NCBI GenBank assembly: GCA_020638555.1
Contig: JACKII010000003.1
Span: 186,001 to 250,000 of the forward strand
Direction: 5' to 3'
DNA from: Alphaproteobacteria bacterium
GTDB taxonomy: Bacteria > Pseudomonadota > Alphaproteobacteria > Bin95
Length of the DNA: 64,000 nucleotides
Position 1 is the first letter of the stretch. Every line of letters starts with the position of its first letter. The notes below the pieces were generated by a model that was not told where the DNA came from, made no database searches, and saw only the letters and a program-made list of their open reading frames with translations. Positions 26,174-34,476 of this stretch are shown in pieces. The position numbers and the translations under genes are program-made.

Positions 26174-26203
26174 TTGACAAATGTACATTTTTATGATACA
26201 CAA
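26174..26203 (+). promoter_or_regulatory. promoter and operator region of the brnTA module
   Basis: TTGACA at 26174-26179 is a perfect -35 element; GATACA or TACACA about 15-17 bp on can serve as -10. The spacer contains the perfect 12-bp palindrome AAATGTACATTT (26179-26190). A further inverted pair ACAAATG / CATTTGT lies at about 26177 and 26221. Known BrnT-BrnA complexes repress their own promoter, so these palindromes are the likely operator. The local base composition is clearly AT-rich compared with the flanks. Confidence 0.6.
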
Positions 26204-26283
26204 TTGCCATTACCTCCTGACATTTGTTAGATTAGCATTTCATCATGCATTTAATAATTTCCAAGAAGGGATTATAAGTTGCA

Positions 26284-26634
26284 ATGAATTTCGAATGGGA
26301 TGAAGAAAAGCGTTATGCAATACTGAACGAAAGAGGCGTTGATATTCTGGAAGCCGCGCTGATTTTCGAAGGACCGGTTTTGACACGCATCGACGACCGC
26401 AGCGATTATGGTGAGGAGCGTTGGATTTCACTCGGTCTGGTCGATGGTGAACCCTATGATGGTGAACCCTATACGGTCGTTCACACAGAGCGGCAGGAAA
26501 CCACCCGCCTGATCACAGCCTGGAAAGGAGGTCGCCGTGACCTCAAGAAATATCAAGACAGCATCGCTCGCCGAAATCCGGGCGATGAAGGACCGGGGGG
26601 AACTTCGCACGAAGAACCCCCGGATCGAGGATGA
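26284..26634 (+). CDS. brnT: BrnT-family type II toxin (ribonuclease)
   Basis: 116 residues. The opening FEWDEEKRYAILNERGVD, then ALIFEGPV, and ERWISLGLVDGEPYTVVHTER (read without the insertion) match BrnT, a RelE-like ribonuclease. Two oddities: residues 54-63 are DGEPYDGEPY, from a perfect 15-bp tandem duplication, and the C-terminus runs about 25 residues past the normal end, overlapping brnA by 98 bp in another frame. The extra tail (NPGDEGPGGTSHEEPPDRG) is simply brnA read in the wrong frame. The insertion lies in the beta-sheet core region, so activity is uncertain. ATG 26284 follows AAGGGA. Confidence 0.8.
   Translation: MNFEWDEEKRYAILNERGVDILEAALIFEGPVLTRIDDRSDYGEERWISLGLVDGEPYDGEPYTVVHTERQETTRLITAWKGGRRDLKKYQDSIARRNPGDEGPGGTSHEEPPDRG
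26443..26472 (+). repeat. 15-bp in-frame tandem duplication in brnT
   Basis: GATGGTGAACCCTAT is repeated perfectly head to tail (26443-26457 and 26458-26472), adding the residues DGEPY to the toxin just before its TVVHTER strand. BrnT proteins normally have one copy. Confidence 0.9.
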
Positions 26635-26833
26635 CCTTCTGCCCGACGAATTCTGGGAGGCCGCCGACGCTGTCTCTCGGGCGGAGAAAAAATCCGTCCA
26701 TTTGAAGCTGGATGCGGAGGTGTTCGCCTTCTTCAAGGCCGGCGGCAAAGGGCATCTGACCCGCATGCAAAATGTGCTGACGGCCTATGTTCGCGCCCAC
26801 CAGACCAGGGCCTCTCAGGCGCGGGACACCTAA
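26537..26833 (+). CDS. brnA: BrnA-family antitoxin
   Basis: 98 residues, starting at GTG 26537 after the textbook ribosome site AAAGGAGGT. The N-terminal part with SLAEIRAMKDRGEL and DEFWEAADAV binds the toxin; the C-terminal part KKSVHLKLDAEVFAFFKAGGKGHLTRMQNVLTAYV, in pieces, is a ribbon-helix-helix domain for DNA binding and autoregulation. Translation starts inside the toxin gene, giving a 98-bp overlap. The module is flanked by core metabolic genes and has lower GC, suggesting transfer. Confidence 0.88.
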   Translation: MTSRNIKTASLAEIRAMKDRGELRTKNPRIEDDLLPDEFWEAADAVSRAEKKSVHLKLDAEVFAFFKAGGKGHLTRMQNVLTAYVRAHQTRASQARDT

Positions 26834-26898
26834 TCCGCCCGTTCTGCCGCTGCCGCCACACCACCGCTTCCGGTTTCGATCGTCGATAGCATCATGAA

Positions 26899-28101
26899 AT
26901 GACCACCTCCGAACCCGAACGCGGCTACTGGCTGGCCGTTGCCGTCATGACCGGCATGCAGGCGGCCTCGGCGCTGGCCTATCTGACCCTGCCGGTGATC
27001 GCCTCCAGCGCCGCGGCGAGCTTCGGCGTCTCGGCAGGCCTGGTCGGGCTCTACACCGGGCTGGCGTTTTTCGGCTCGGCCGTCGCCACCCTGCTGACCG
27101 CCGGCATCTCGCCGCGGGTGGGCGCGGTGCGGATGTGCCAGTGGGCGACGCTGGCAAACGCGGCCGGCCTGCTCTGCCTGTTGCCGGCAGAGCCATGGCT
27201 GCTGCCGCTGGCAGCCCTGCTGGTCGGGGCCGGCTATGGGCCGATGAACCCGGCCGGCTCCTTTCTGCTGGCGCGGGTGGTGCCGCCGCAGCGGCTGGGC
27301 CTGGTGTTCTCCATCAAGCAGACCTGCGTGCCGATCGGCTATGGCCTGGCCGGGCTGGTGCTGCCGGCGGTGGTGCTGGCGGCGGGTTGGCAGGGCGCCG
27401 TCCTGGTTTCGACCGGGTTGGTGCTGGCGACGGCGCTGGCGGCCCAGGCGTTCCGCACCCGCCTCGACCGGGCGCGCGGCGAGGGCTCGCCGTTTCGCTG
27501 GCAGACCCTGCTGGCGCCGATGCGGCTGGTGGCGCACCATGCGGGCCTCCGGCGCATGGCCATCTGCTCGCTGGTGTTTTCCGGCGTGCAACTGGGCGTC
27601 GCCTCGTTCCTGGTGGTCTATCTGCACGAGGTGGTCGGCCTGAGCCTGGCCGCGGCGGGCAGCGTGCTGGCCATCGCCAATGTCGCCGCCGTCGCCGGCC
27701 GCATCGGCTGGGGCTGGGTCGCCGACCGGGTCCCGGCGCGCTGGGTGCTGGGCGGGCTGGGCTTTGGCATGGCTGCCAGCGTCGCACTGATCCTGAGCGT
27801 CGACCTGGCCTGGCCATTCGCGCTGGTGGCGGCGCTCGGCATCGCCCTCGGCGCCACGGCCATCGGCTGGAATGGCGTGTTCCTGGCCGAGACCGCCCGC
27901 CAATCCCCTGCCGACCGGGTCAGCGAGGCGACCGCCGGCGTCATGGTCATCACCTTTCTCGGCTCGGTGATCGGCCCGCCGCTGCTCTCCGGCCTGCTGG
28001 CGCTGACGGCGTCCTATGCGGCCGGCTTCCTGCTGCTGGCCGCCGCGGCGCTGGCCATGGGGCTGGTCTTCTTCCTGCCAGGCCGCACCAAGACCCGCTA
28101 G
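26899..28101 (+). CDS. MFS transporter (12 membrane segments)
   Basis: 400 residues with 12 predicted hydrophobic segments and a short loop in place of the usual long middle loop. Charged loop GRIGWGWVADRVPARW between TM8 and TM9 corresponds to motif A in the second half; FSIKQTCVPIGYG is in TM5. The layout fits the CynX/NimT or nitrate-like MFS groups, but the substrate is unknown. Its TAG stop shares the palindrome CTAG with the stop of the convergent thioesterase gene. Confidence 0.8.
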   Translation: MTTSEPERGYWLAVAVMTGMQAASALAYLTLPVIASSAAASFGVSAGLVGLYTGLAFFGSAVATLLTAGISPRVGAVRMCQWATLANAAGLLCLLPAEPWLLPLAALLVGAGYGPMNPAGSFLLARVVPPQRLGLVFSIKQTCVPIGYGLAGLVLPAVVLAAGWQGAVLVSTGLVLATALAAQAFRTRLDRARGEGSPFRWQTLLAPMRLVAHHAGLRRMAICSLVFSGVQLGVASFLVVYLHEVVGLSLAAAGSVLAIANVAAVAGRIGWGWVADRVPARWVLGGLGFGMAASVALILSVDLAWPFALVAALGIALGATAIGWNGVFLAETARQSPADRVSEATAGVMVITFLGSVIGPPLLSGLLALTASYAAGFLLLAAAALAMGLVFFLPGRTKTR

Positions 28102-28532
28102 GGCAGCAAACCCGCCAACCGCTCGCGCATTTGCGGGCCGATGGGCGCGCTCCGGCCGTCGGCCCGGTTGACCATGACGCAGGTGGAGGTGGCGATGCAG
28201 CCATGCTCGCGAAAGACGCCATGCGCCGTGGTGAGCGAGCTGGTGCCGATGCGGATCAACCGGGTGCCGACCCGCACCTTGCCGGGCCAGAAGCTCTCCA
28301 GAAGGTAGTTCACGGTCAGATTGGCGAGAATGGCCTGGAACACCTCGCCCTCCAACCCCTCGGCGGTCGCGCCGATCACCTCGCGGTCGAACATCAGGCG
28401 GCCGGTCTCCACATAGGCGGCGATGGCGACATTGTTGACGTGGCCGGCCTGGTCGGTGTCGCAGAAGCGCACCACGTCGTCGGCCCAGTGGGAATAGAGA
28501 GACGGATCGGTCGGGTCCGGGAGCGCGCTCAT
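28098..28532 (-). CDS. hotdog-fold acyl-CoA thioesterase (YbgC/4HBT type)
   Basis: 144 residues. The 4-hydroxybenzoyl-CoA thioesterase pattern FCDTDQAGHVNNVAIAAYVETGR is present around residues 23-45, in which D25 and the His/Asn are catalytic or substrate-binding. The remaining strands, up to CVMVNRADGRSAPI, are typical. It follows the JmjC-like gene by 8 bp on the same strand, so they form an operon. It would release free acids from acyl-CoA. Confidence 0.85.
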   Translation of the reverse strand: MSALPDPTDPSLYSHWADDVVRFCDTDQAGHVNNVAIAAYVETGRLMFDREVIGATAEGLEGEVFQAILANLTVNYLLESFWPGKVRVGTRLIRIGTSSLTTAHGVFREHGCIATSTCVMVNRADGRSAPIGPQMRERLAGLLP

Positions 28533-28540
28533 GGACGGTA

Positions 28541-29467
28541 TCACCTCTGGCCCAGGCGGAAGGCGGGACGGGGCGGCACGAAGCTCTGCCGCAGGGTGCG
28601 GCCGCGCTCCTTGGTGCGCGTGGCGCGGGCCACCTCGCGCAGGCGATCGGCCAGACGGTCGAAACAGGCGGGCAGGTCGGCCTCGTCCAGCGGCAGGTCG
28701 CGGCGGAAGGCCGGGTCGGCGACGGCCTCGTCCATGACGATCTGCAGGAAATCCAGGCCCTTGGGCTCGCTGACCGCGAAGGAGAGATGGATTGAGGGTC
28801 CCTCCGTCGCCAGCGCGTCGTGGAAGCGACCGCGCGGCAGATACAGCACGTCGCCGGGCCGGGTGACGATTTCCGCCTCGACCTTGCCCTTCTGGCGCTC
28901 GATCTCCGGCTTCGGCATGCCGGTGAAGCGGGCGTGGATCACCGGCGCCTCGATCTGGCCTTCGTAAATGCGCCAGCGCTTCTCGCCCAGGGTCTGGATG
29001 GCGAACACGTCGGCGCGGTCGAAATGGCTGTCGAAGGCCTGGTGGTTCCGCTGCGAGATATAGGCGTTGCAGGAGCATTTGGCGCCCAGCCCCTCGGCAA
29101 AGACGTCGACCAGGCCGCGCACGTCCGGCTCCAGCGTCTCCATCTCGTTCAGCACCAGCGAGGCGCCGCGGGCCAGATGCCGTTCCACCAGCGCCGGCAC
29201 CGGCACCATTTGCGGCTGGCCGGTGCGGTCGACCCGCTGGCGGCAGAACGCCGGCGCCGGCACCGGCTGGGTGTCCTGCACCAAGAGCAAATTCTGGTGG
29301 TTCCAGACCTCCATGTTCAACAGACGGTTGAGGCTCTCCCAATCCAGCGTCGCGCCCACCTTCTGCGGCGAGCCCTCGATGTGGAGCCAGTTGCGGCCGC
29401 GGTATTCTTCCAGAAAGCGCAGCACCGGGAAGGGTGCCAACAGGTCGGCAAAGGTTTGAATCGGCAC
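28541..29467 (-). CDS. JmjC/cupin-like 2-oxoglutarate oxygenase (RoxA/YcfD-like)
   Basis: 308 residues from GTG 29467, with AAGGAAAG 8 nt upstream. H148-F-D150 (DSHFDRADVF) and H216 (GRFHDAL) form the iron triad of JmjC enzymes; RPGDVLYLPRG precedes the second ligand, as in ribosomal-protein hydroxylases YcfD and human MINA53/NO66. Known bacterial members hydroxylate a ribosomal protein, but this one is divergent and sits with a thioesterase, so it may act on a small molecule or another protein. Confidence 0.75.
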   Translation of the reverse strand: MPIQTFADLLAPFPVLRFLEEYRGRNWLHIEGSPQKVGATLDWESLNRLLNMEVWNHQNLLLVQDTQPVPAPAFCRQRVDRTGQPQMVPVPALVERHLARGASLVLNEMETLEPDVRGLVDVFAEGLGAKCSCNAYISQRNHQAFDSHFDRADVFAIQTLGEKRWRIYEGQIEAPVIHARFTGMPKPEIERQKGKVEAEIVTRPGDVLYLPRGRFHDALATEGPSIHLSFAVSEPKGLDFLQIVMDEAVADPAFRRDLPLDEADLPACFDRLADRLREVARATRTKERGRTLRQSFVPPRPAFRLGQR

Positions 29468-29501
29468 GTGCGCTTTCCTTGTCGTTGGGCGGACCGGTCG
29501 T

Positions 29502-30686
29502 CTAGGTCGCGACGGTGGACGCCAGATAATCCACGGCCGCACTGACACCGCCCTTGCCAATGGGCACCTGGCAAACCTGCAACGCCGCCTCGACCCCGCC
29601 GAGAGCGCCGATGATCATCGGCTCGTTCAGGTCGCCCATATGGCCGATGCGGAACACCCGGCCGGTCAGGTCGCCGAGCGAGCCGCCCATGGCGACGCGG
29701 AAGGTCTCGCGGGCGGTGTTGCGGACGGTCTCGGAGTTCATGCCTTCCGGCGTGCGGACGACCGTCAGGCTGTCGGCCCGCGCCTCCGGCGGCAGGATGT
29801 TGAATTCCAGCGCACCCGGCTGGCACCACACCTCCACCGCCTTGCGCACGGCGTCGGCGAGGCGATGGTGGCGGGCAAAAACCTGCGGCCAGCCCTCTTC
29901 CTCCAGCATGTTCAGCGACTCGGCGAGGCCGAACACCAGATGCTCCGGCGCGGTGCCGCAAAACCGGCTGTAGCTCTCGGTCTTCAGGCGCTGTGGCCAG
30001 CTGAAATATTCCATCTGGCTGCGGCTCTCGAAACTGGCGGCGAGCGCCTTCTCGCTGACCGCGCAAATGCCCAGGCCCGGCGGCAGCATCAGCCCCTTCT
30101 GCGAGGCGGCGATGACCACGTCCACACCCCAGTCGCGCATCGGCAGCGGCACGCAGCCGAACGAGGCGATGGCGTCGCAGATCAGCAGTGCCGGGTGGCC
30201 GGCGGCATCCATGGCCGCACGGATCGCCTTCATGTCCGAGTGCGCGCCGGTGGCGGTCTCCACATGCACGGCCAGCACGCCCTTGATGCGGTGCGCCTTG
30301 TCCCGGGTCAGGCAATCCTCGATCACCGCCGGGTCGATGGGATGGCGCCAGCTTCCCGGCACCCGGATCACCTCCAGGCCCAGCCGTTCGGCCATGTCGC
30401 CCCAGACCCGGCCGAAGCGCCCCACCTCCGGCAACAGCACGGCGTCGCCGGGCGAGAAGCAGTTGACGAACGTGCCTTCCCAGCCGCCATGACCGCTGGA
30501 GGTATAGAGAAACACCTCGGAATCGGTCTGGAACACCCGCTTCAGGTCCTCGAACAGGCGCAGGGCAACCTCCACGAATTCCGGGCTGGCGAAATCGATT
30601 GCCGGGCGGTGCATGGCGTTCAGCAGCCGGTCCGGAATGTTGGTGGGACCGGGCGTGTGCAGGAATTCGCGGCCGCGCTTGACCAT
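29502..30686 (-). CDS. alanine/serine-glyoxylate aminotransferase (class V PLP enzyme)
   Basis: 394 residues starting at ATG 30686. The N-terminus HTPGPTNIPDRLLNAM and TSSGHGGWEGTFVN bind PLP phosphate; CDAIASFG holds the aspartate for the ring nitrogen; VVIAASQKGLMLPPGL carries the Schiff-base lysine. The family transfers amino groups from serine or alanine to glyoxylate in one-carbon and photorespiratory-type metabolism. RIGHMGDLNEPMIIGALGGVE near the end is characteristic. It is divergent from msrA, with about 150 bp between starts. Confidence 0.88.
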   Translation of the reverse strand: MVKRGREFLHTPGPTNIPDRLLNAMHRPAIDFASPEFVEVALRLFEDLKRVFQTDSEVFLYTSSGHGGWEGTFVNCFSPGDAVLLPEVGRFGRVWGDMAERLGLEVIRVPGSWRHPIDPAVIEDCLTRDKAHRIKGVLAVHVETATGAHSDMKAIRAAMDAAGHPALLICDAIASFGCVPLPMRDWGVDVVIAASQKGLMLPPGLGICAVSEKALAASFESRSQMEYFSWPQRLKTESYSRFCGTAPEHLVFGLAESLNMLEEEGWPQVFARHHRLADAVRKAVEVWCQPGALEFNILPPEARADSLTVVRTPEGMNSETVRNTARETFRVAMGGSLGDLTGRVFRIGHMGDLNEPMIIGALGGVEAALQVCQVPIGKGGVSAAVDYLASTVAT

Positions 30687-30834
30687 TGGGGAAGCATCCC
30701 GTGGAGAGGTTCCGATAGTCTCTTCCCTGCCAGCAATTCGCCACAGGGGCAAGCGCTCGGCTCTGGCGTTTCGGCCGCAGAGAGGCCACATTGGCCGATG
30801 ACAGGCGACCAGACCCCAGCAGGAGGCCGACCCG

Positions 30835-31467
30835 ATGCGCTTTCTCGACGAAATTTTCGGCTCCAAGACCGTGACCCCCGACCGTTTCCCCCATGCGGAA
30901 AAGGACATTCCGCCGGGGCCGGACGGTGCGCTGCAAACCGCCGTTCTCGGCGGCGGCTGCTTCTGGTGCACCGAGGCGGTCTATCTGCAACTGGACGGCG
31001 TGGAGAAGGTGGTGAGCGGCTATGCCGGCGGCGACGCCTCGACCGCCGACTATCAGACCGTCTGCACCGGCATGACCAAGCATGCGGAGGTGGTGGAGGT
31101 CACGTTCGACCCGCGCAAGATCACCTATGGCGAGATCCTGAAAGTGTTCTTCGCCATCGCCCACGACCCGACGCAGTTGAACCGCCAGGGCAACGATGTC
31201 GGCCCGCAATACCGCTCCGCCATCTTCTATGCCGACCTGGAGCAGAAGGCGGTGGCCGAGGCCTATATCCGCCAGGTGTCGGAGGCGAAGGTGTTCGACC
31301 AGCCGGTGGTGACGACGCTGGAGCCGCTGGACGAATTCTTCCCCGGCGAGGCCTATCACCAGAACTACGCCGCCAACAATCCGTTCCAGCCCTACATCGC
31401 CTATTTCGCCGCGCCGAAGGTGGAGAAGGTGAAGAAGGCCTATGCGGGACGGCTGAAGGCGGAGTAG
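30835..31467 (+). CDS. msrA: peptide methionine-(S)-sulfoxide reductase
   Basis: 210 residues. The active-site motif GGGCFWCTEAVY gives catalytic C42 and C45. GYAGGDASTADYQTVC and FFPGEAYHQNY are family motifs that surround the substrate. The enzyme repairs oxidised methionine using thioredoxin. AGGAGG lies 8 nt before ATG 30835. It stands alone, followed by tandem repeats. In related alphaproteobacteria msrA genes can belong to the RpoE singlet-oxygen regulon, but no such promoter is evident here. Confidence 0.95.
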   Translation: MRFLDEIFGSKTVTPDRFPHAEKDIPPGPDGALQTAVLGGGCFWCTEAVYLQLDGVEKVVSGYAGGDASTADYQTVCTGMTKHAEVVEVTFDPRKITYGEILKVFFAIAHDPTQLNRQGNDVGPQYRSAIFYADLEQKAVAEAYIRQVSEAKVFDQPVVTTLEPLDEFFPGEAYHQNYAANNPFQPYIAYFAAPKVEKVKKAYAGRLKAE

Positions 31468-31920
31468 AGGGGCCGGCTCCCCCTCCCGAAAGAGGTCCCG
31501 GCCCTCCGCGCTCCGCGCTCCGGCCGGGAAAGCTGACTTGGATCTTTCCGGGACGGCACCGCCGATCCACCAAATCGAGCTTTCCCGGACGGCACCGCCG
31601 ATCCGGGACCCCGAGCCAGGGCGGGCTCCCCCTCCCCAAAAGAGGTCCCGGCCCTGCGCGCTCCGCGCTCCGGCCGGGAAAGCTGACTTGGATCTTTCCG
31701 CGACGGAACAGCCGATCCACCAAATCGAGCTTTCCCGGACGGCACCGCCGATCCGGGACCCCGAGCCGGGGCGGACTCCCCCTCCCGAAAGAGGTCCCGG
31801 CCCTGCGCGCTCCGCGCTCCGGTCGGGAAAGCCCGCCTCCGCCACCTCCAAAGCAGGAGGTGCAAACCCCGGCACTTGCGCTAAACTCCTCCGCACCCGC
31901 CCCGCCCGGAGACCGCCCGC
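31468..31920. repeat. 150-bp tandem repeats, REP-like family B/C
   Basis: No gene is visible. About two and a half copies of a 149-150-bp unit begin near 31471, 31621 and 31771. Each has CTCCCCCTCCC, AGAGGTCCCGGCCCT, CCGGGAAAGC, GATCTTTCCG, ATCGAGCTTTCCCGGACGG and CGCCGATCCGGGACCCCGAGCC. The CTTTCCCGGACGGC core is shared with 10613-11058 and 62392-62863. The units are over 90 percent alike. The final part (31837-31920) is unrepeated and must contain the promoter of the deacetylase genes. Confidence 0.88.
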
Positions 31921-32844
31921 ATGGAACCCGACCGCTTTCCCTACAGCCCCATTGTCGACCGCCCCAAGCTCCGCTGGCCGAAGGGCGAGCGGGTGGCGGT
32001 CTGGGTGCTGCCGAATGTCGAGCATTACGAGTACCAGCCGGTGCACCAGAACGTGCGCAACCCCTGGCCGCGCTCGCCGCACCCGGACATTTTCGGCTAT
32101 GGCGACAAGGATTACGGCAACCGGGTCGGCTTCTGGCGCATGACCGACCTGATGGACAAGCACGACATCACCTGCACCGTCTCGCTCAACTTCTCCGTGA
32201 TCGAGCATTATCCGGAGATTTTCGAGGCGATGGAGGCTCGCAACTACGACTATCTCTGCCACGGCATCTACAACACCCGCTATCTCTGGAACCTGCCCAA
32301 AGACGAAGAGCGCGCGGTGATCCGGGATTGCGTCGAGACCCTGCGCAAGGCGACCGGCAAGCAACTGGCCGGCTGGTTCGGGCCGGCGGCGAGCTTCACC
32401 GTCAACACGCCGGACCTGGTGGCCGAACTCGGCATGAAATACACGTCCGACTGGTATCACGACGACCAGCCCTTCCCGATCAAGACGCGCACGCTGCCGG
32501 CTTCCGGCAAGCCGTTGATTACCGTGCCCTATTCCATGGATATCAACGACGCCATCGAATACCGCTACCACACCGAGGGCGAGGAATTCGCCCAGATGAT
32601 CATGGACCATTTCGACACCGTCTATCGCGAGGGCGAACAGAGCGGCCGGGTGATGGCGATCGCGCTGCACCCCTATCTCTACGGCACACCGCACCGCATC
32701 CGCTTCCTCGACAAGGCGCTCAGCTACATCAAGGGCCATTCGGACGTGTGGTGGGCGACGGGCTCGGAGATCGCGGACCATTATCTCGAACACTGCCTGC
32801 CAGAGGTTCAGGCCCACCTCGCCCGGCAAGAGAAGGCCGCCTGA
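31921..32844 (+). CDS. polysaccharide deacetylase-family protein, PuuE allantoinase-like
   Basis: 307 residues. The NodB-homology fold is seen in YGNRVGFWRMTDLMDKHDI, followed by CHGIYNTRYLW in place of the metal-binding HxxxH motif, and ALHPYLYGTPHRIRFLDKAL near the end. The layout resembles PuuE-type cyclic amidases and other CE4-fold amidohydrolases rather than true chitin deacetylases. No signal peptide is present, so it is cytosolic. It is directly followed by a paralogue with 1 bp between the genes, so they may act together or form a heteromer. Confidence 0.75.
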   Translation: MEPDRFPYSPIVDRPKLRWPKGERVAVWVLPNVEHYEYQPVHQNVRNPWPRSPHPDIFGYGDKDYGNRVGFWRMTDLMDKHDITCTVSLNFSVIEHYPEIFEAMEARNYDYLCHGIYNTRYLWNLPKDEERAVIRDCVETLRKATGKQLAGWFGPAASFTVNTPDLVAELGMKYTSDWYHDDQPFPIKTRTLPASGKPLITVPYSMDINDAIEYRYHTEGEEFAQMIMDHFDTVYREGEQSGRVMAIALHPYLYGTPHRIRFLDKALSYIKGHSDVWWATGSEIADHYLEHCLPEVQAHLARQEKAA

Positions 32845-32845
32845 C

Positions 32846-33775
32846 ATGAGCGAAGCATCGAAACTGCCCCAGACCGTCCGCTTCCGCACCGGCCGCGGCT
32901 ACGACCATCCGCATTTCGAATGGAGCCCCCTGCCCACCCGCCCCGCCGTCGCGTGGCCGGACGGCGCCCGCGTGGCGTGGTGCGTCTATCTCTATCTGGA
33001 ATATCTGGAACTGGACCCGCCGGCCGGCAGCGTCCGCGATCCGCGCTATGGCGGCGCGCTGGGCTCGCACTTCCCCGACTATCTGAACTACTCGCACCGC
33101 GAGCACGGCAACCGGGTCGGCTTCTGGCGGGTGCTGGAGGTGCTGGACAAGCACGGCATCAAGGCAACCGTGCCGGTCAACGCTATGCTGGCCGAACGCT
33201 ATCCGCGCATGGTCGAAGAATGCGTGAAGCGCGGCTGGGAGATCGCGGGCCACGGTGTCTCGGCCACGCAGATGCTGACCTCGGCCATGGACGAGGCCGA
33301 GGAGCGCTCGACCATCGCCCGCTGCCTCGACGCCGTCGAACGGGCGGCGGGCACGCGCCCGGTCGGCTGGTTCGGACAGGATTTCTCGGAAAGCGCCCGC
33401 ACGCCGGCGCTGCTGGCGGAGGCGGGCCTGCGCTATGTCGCCGATTTTCCGAACGACGACACGCCCTACCCGACCGCGCACAGCGGGCTGCTGGCCATGC
33501 CGAACCAGGCGGAATGGGACGACACCCAGTTGATGGCGGTGCGCCGCCTGATGCCGTGGCGCTGGCGCGACGTGGTCTGCGAGGCGTTCGACTACCTGTA
33601 TGGCGAGGCCCATCCGGCCGGCTCGGTGATGACACTCGCCATCCATCCCTGGCTGCTGGGCCAGGCGCACCGGATCAAATACCTGGATCAGGCGCTGGCG
33701 AAGATGACGGCCTACCCGGATGTCTGGCAGGCGAGCGCGGCGGAGGTTGCGGCACACCGCACGGGCACCGCCTGA
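32846..33775 (+). CDS. polysaccharide deacetylase-family protein, paralogue of the preceding gene
   Basis: 309 residues. Shares with its neighbour the DGARVAWCVYLYLEYLEL strand, HGNRVGFWRVLEVLDKHGIKAT and AIHPWLLGQAHRIKYLDQAL. Here the metal-site block reads IAGHGVSATQML. The two copies are well diverged (perhaps 35-40 percent identical by eye), so the duplication is old. The ATG follows one base after the previous stop; coupled translation is expected. Convergent with chrR. Confidence 0.75.
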   Translation: MSEASKLPQTVRFRTGRGYDHPHFEWSPLPTRPAVAWPDGARVAWCVYLYLEYLELDPPAGSVRDPRYGGALGSHFPDYLNYSHREHGNRVGFWRVLEVLDKHGIKATVPVNAMLAERYPRMVEECVKRGWEIAGHGVSATQMLTSAMDEAEERSTIARCLDAVERAAGTRPVGWFGQDFSESARTPALLAEAGLRYVADFPNDDTPYPTAHSGLLAMPNQAEWDDTQLMAVRRLMPWRWRDVVCEAFDYLYGEAHPAGSVMTLAIHPWLLGQAHRIKYLDQALAKMTAYPDVWQASAAEVAAHRTGTA

Positions 33776-33825
33776 CCCCCCCCCGTCCCGCCGGGGCGGC
33801 GGGGTGCCGCCGGGCGGGTGTTGGC
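33776..33825. terminator. GC hairpin cluster between convergent genes
   Basis: The 50-bp space between the deacetylase and chrR stops holds a C9 run and overlapping CCGCCGGGGCGGCGG and GCCGCCGGGCGGG hairpins. It is a plausible two-way terminator without T-tracts. Confidence 0.4.
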
Positions 33826-34476
33826 CTAAACGCGGGGAGTGGGCGGCATCGCCCGCCGACCGCTGAAAAGCGGCGGGCCGTCGCTGGCGATCAGGCACAC
33901 CGTTGGCGCATCGCGTCCGGCGGTTGCTGCATGCGTCACCGTTTCGTCCGCCACCGCCAGATCGCCGCGACCGAAGACGTGGTCGCCTTCGGCAATGGTT
34001 CCGGCCAGCACCAGCATGAGTTCCAGGCCGCTATGGCCGTGTTCGGGAACGAACGCCCCGGCGGGCAGGTACAACAACCGCGCCCGGGCCGCATCCGCGG
34101 TATCGAGGATGCGATGGCGCAGTCCGCCGGCCAGGGGCCGCCAGCGCACCCCCTCCAGGGTGCGCCCCACATATTCGCAGAGCGGCTTGGGAAACGTCAT
34201 CCCGTCGGATGGCTCCCGCCACGGGGCAGGCGCGGATTCCCGCGGTAGCGGCGCCTTGATCCGGTCCCGACACCGCGCCAACGCGCCATCGGTCAGGGAT
34301 ACGGGCGTCAGAGCCTGCAACGCGAAGCCGCCGACACCGTTCAAATGGGCCTCGTAATCACGGCACCGCTGGCACAATGTCAGGTGGGTGGCGACCACGA
34401 CCCCCCAGGATTCCCCCAGACGCCCCGAAACATAATCCAAAAGCAATTCATCTTTAACATGATGACGGATCGTCAT
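33826..34476 (-). CDS. chrR: ChrR-type zinc anti-sigma factor with cupin domain
   Basis: 216 residues. The N-terminal zinc anti-sigma module has H6, H31, C35 and C38 (HLTLCQRC), the very positions found in Rhodobacter ChrR. The C-terminal cupin (LPAGAFVPEHGHSGLELMLVLAG) has a second metal site, needed for the response to singlet oxygen and some organic peroxides. ChrR binds RpoE until it is degraded under stress. It overlaps the end of rpoE by 4 bp (ATGA), so both are co-expressed. Confidence 0.92.
   Translation of the reverse strand: MTIRHHVKDELLLDYVSGRLGESWGVVVATHLTLCQRCRDYEAHLNGVGGFALQALTPVSLTDGALARCRDRIKAPLPRESAPAPWREPSDGMTFPKPLCEYVGRTLEGVRWRPLAGGLRHRILDTADAARARLLYLPAGAFVPEHGHSGLELMLVLAGTIAEGDHVFGRGDLAVADETVTHAATAGRDAPTVCLIASDGPPLFSGRRAMPPTPRV

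Noticed and set aside
31471..31836. Tandem 150-bp units considered as a CRISPR array
   Set aside because: Units are long, nearly identical over their whole length and have no constant-repeat/variable-spacer pattern; no cas genes are near.
29317..32889. A 1190-codon minus-strand frame spanning the aminotransferase, msrA and repeats
   Set aside because: It covers genes on both strands and a tandem repeat region; no domain content of its own.
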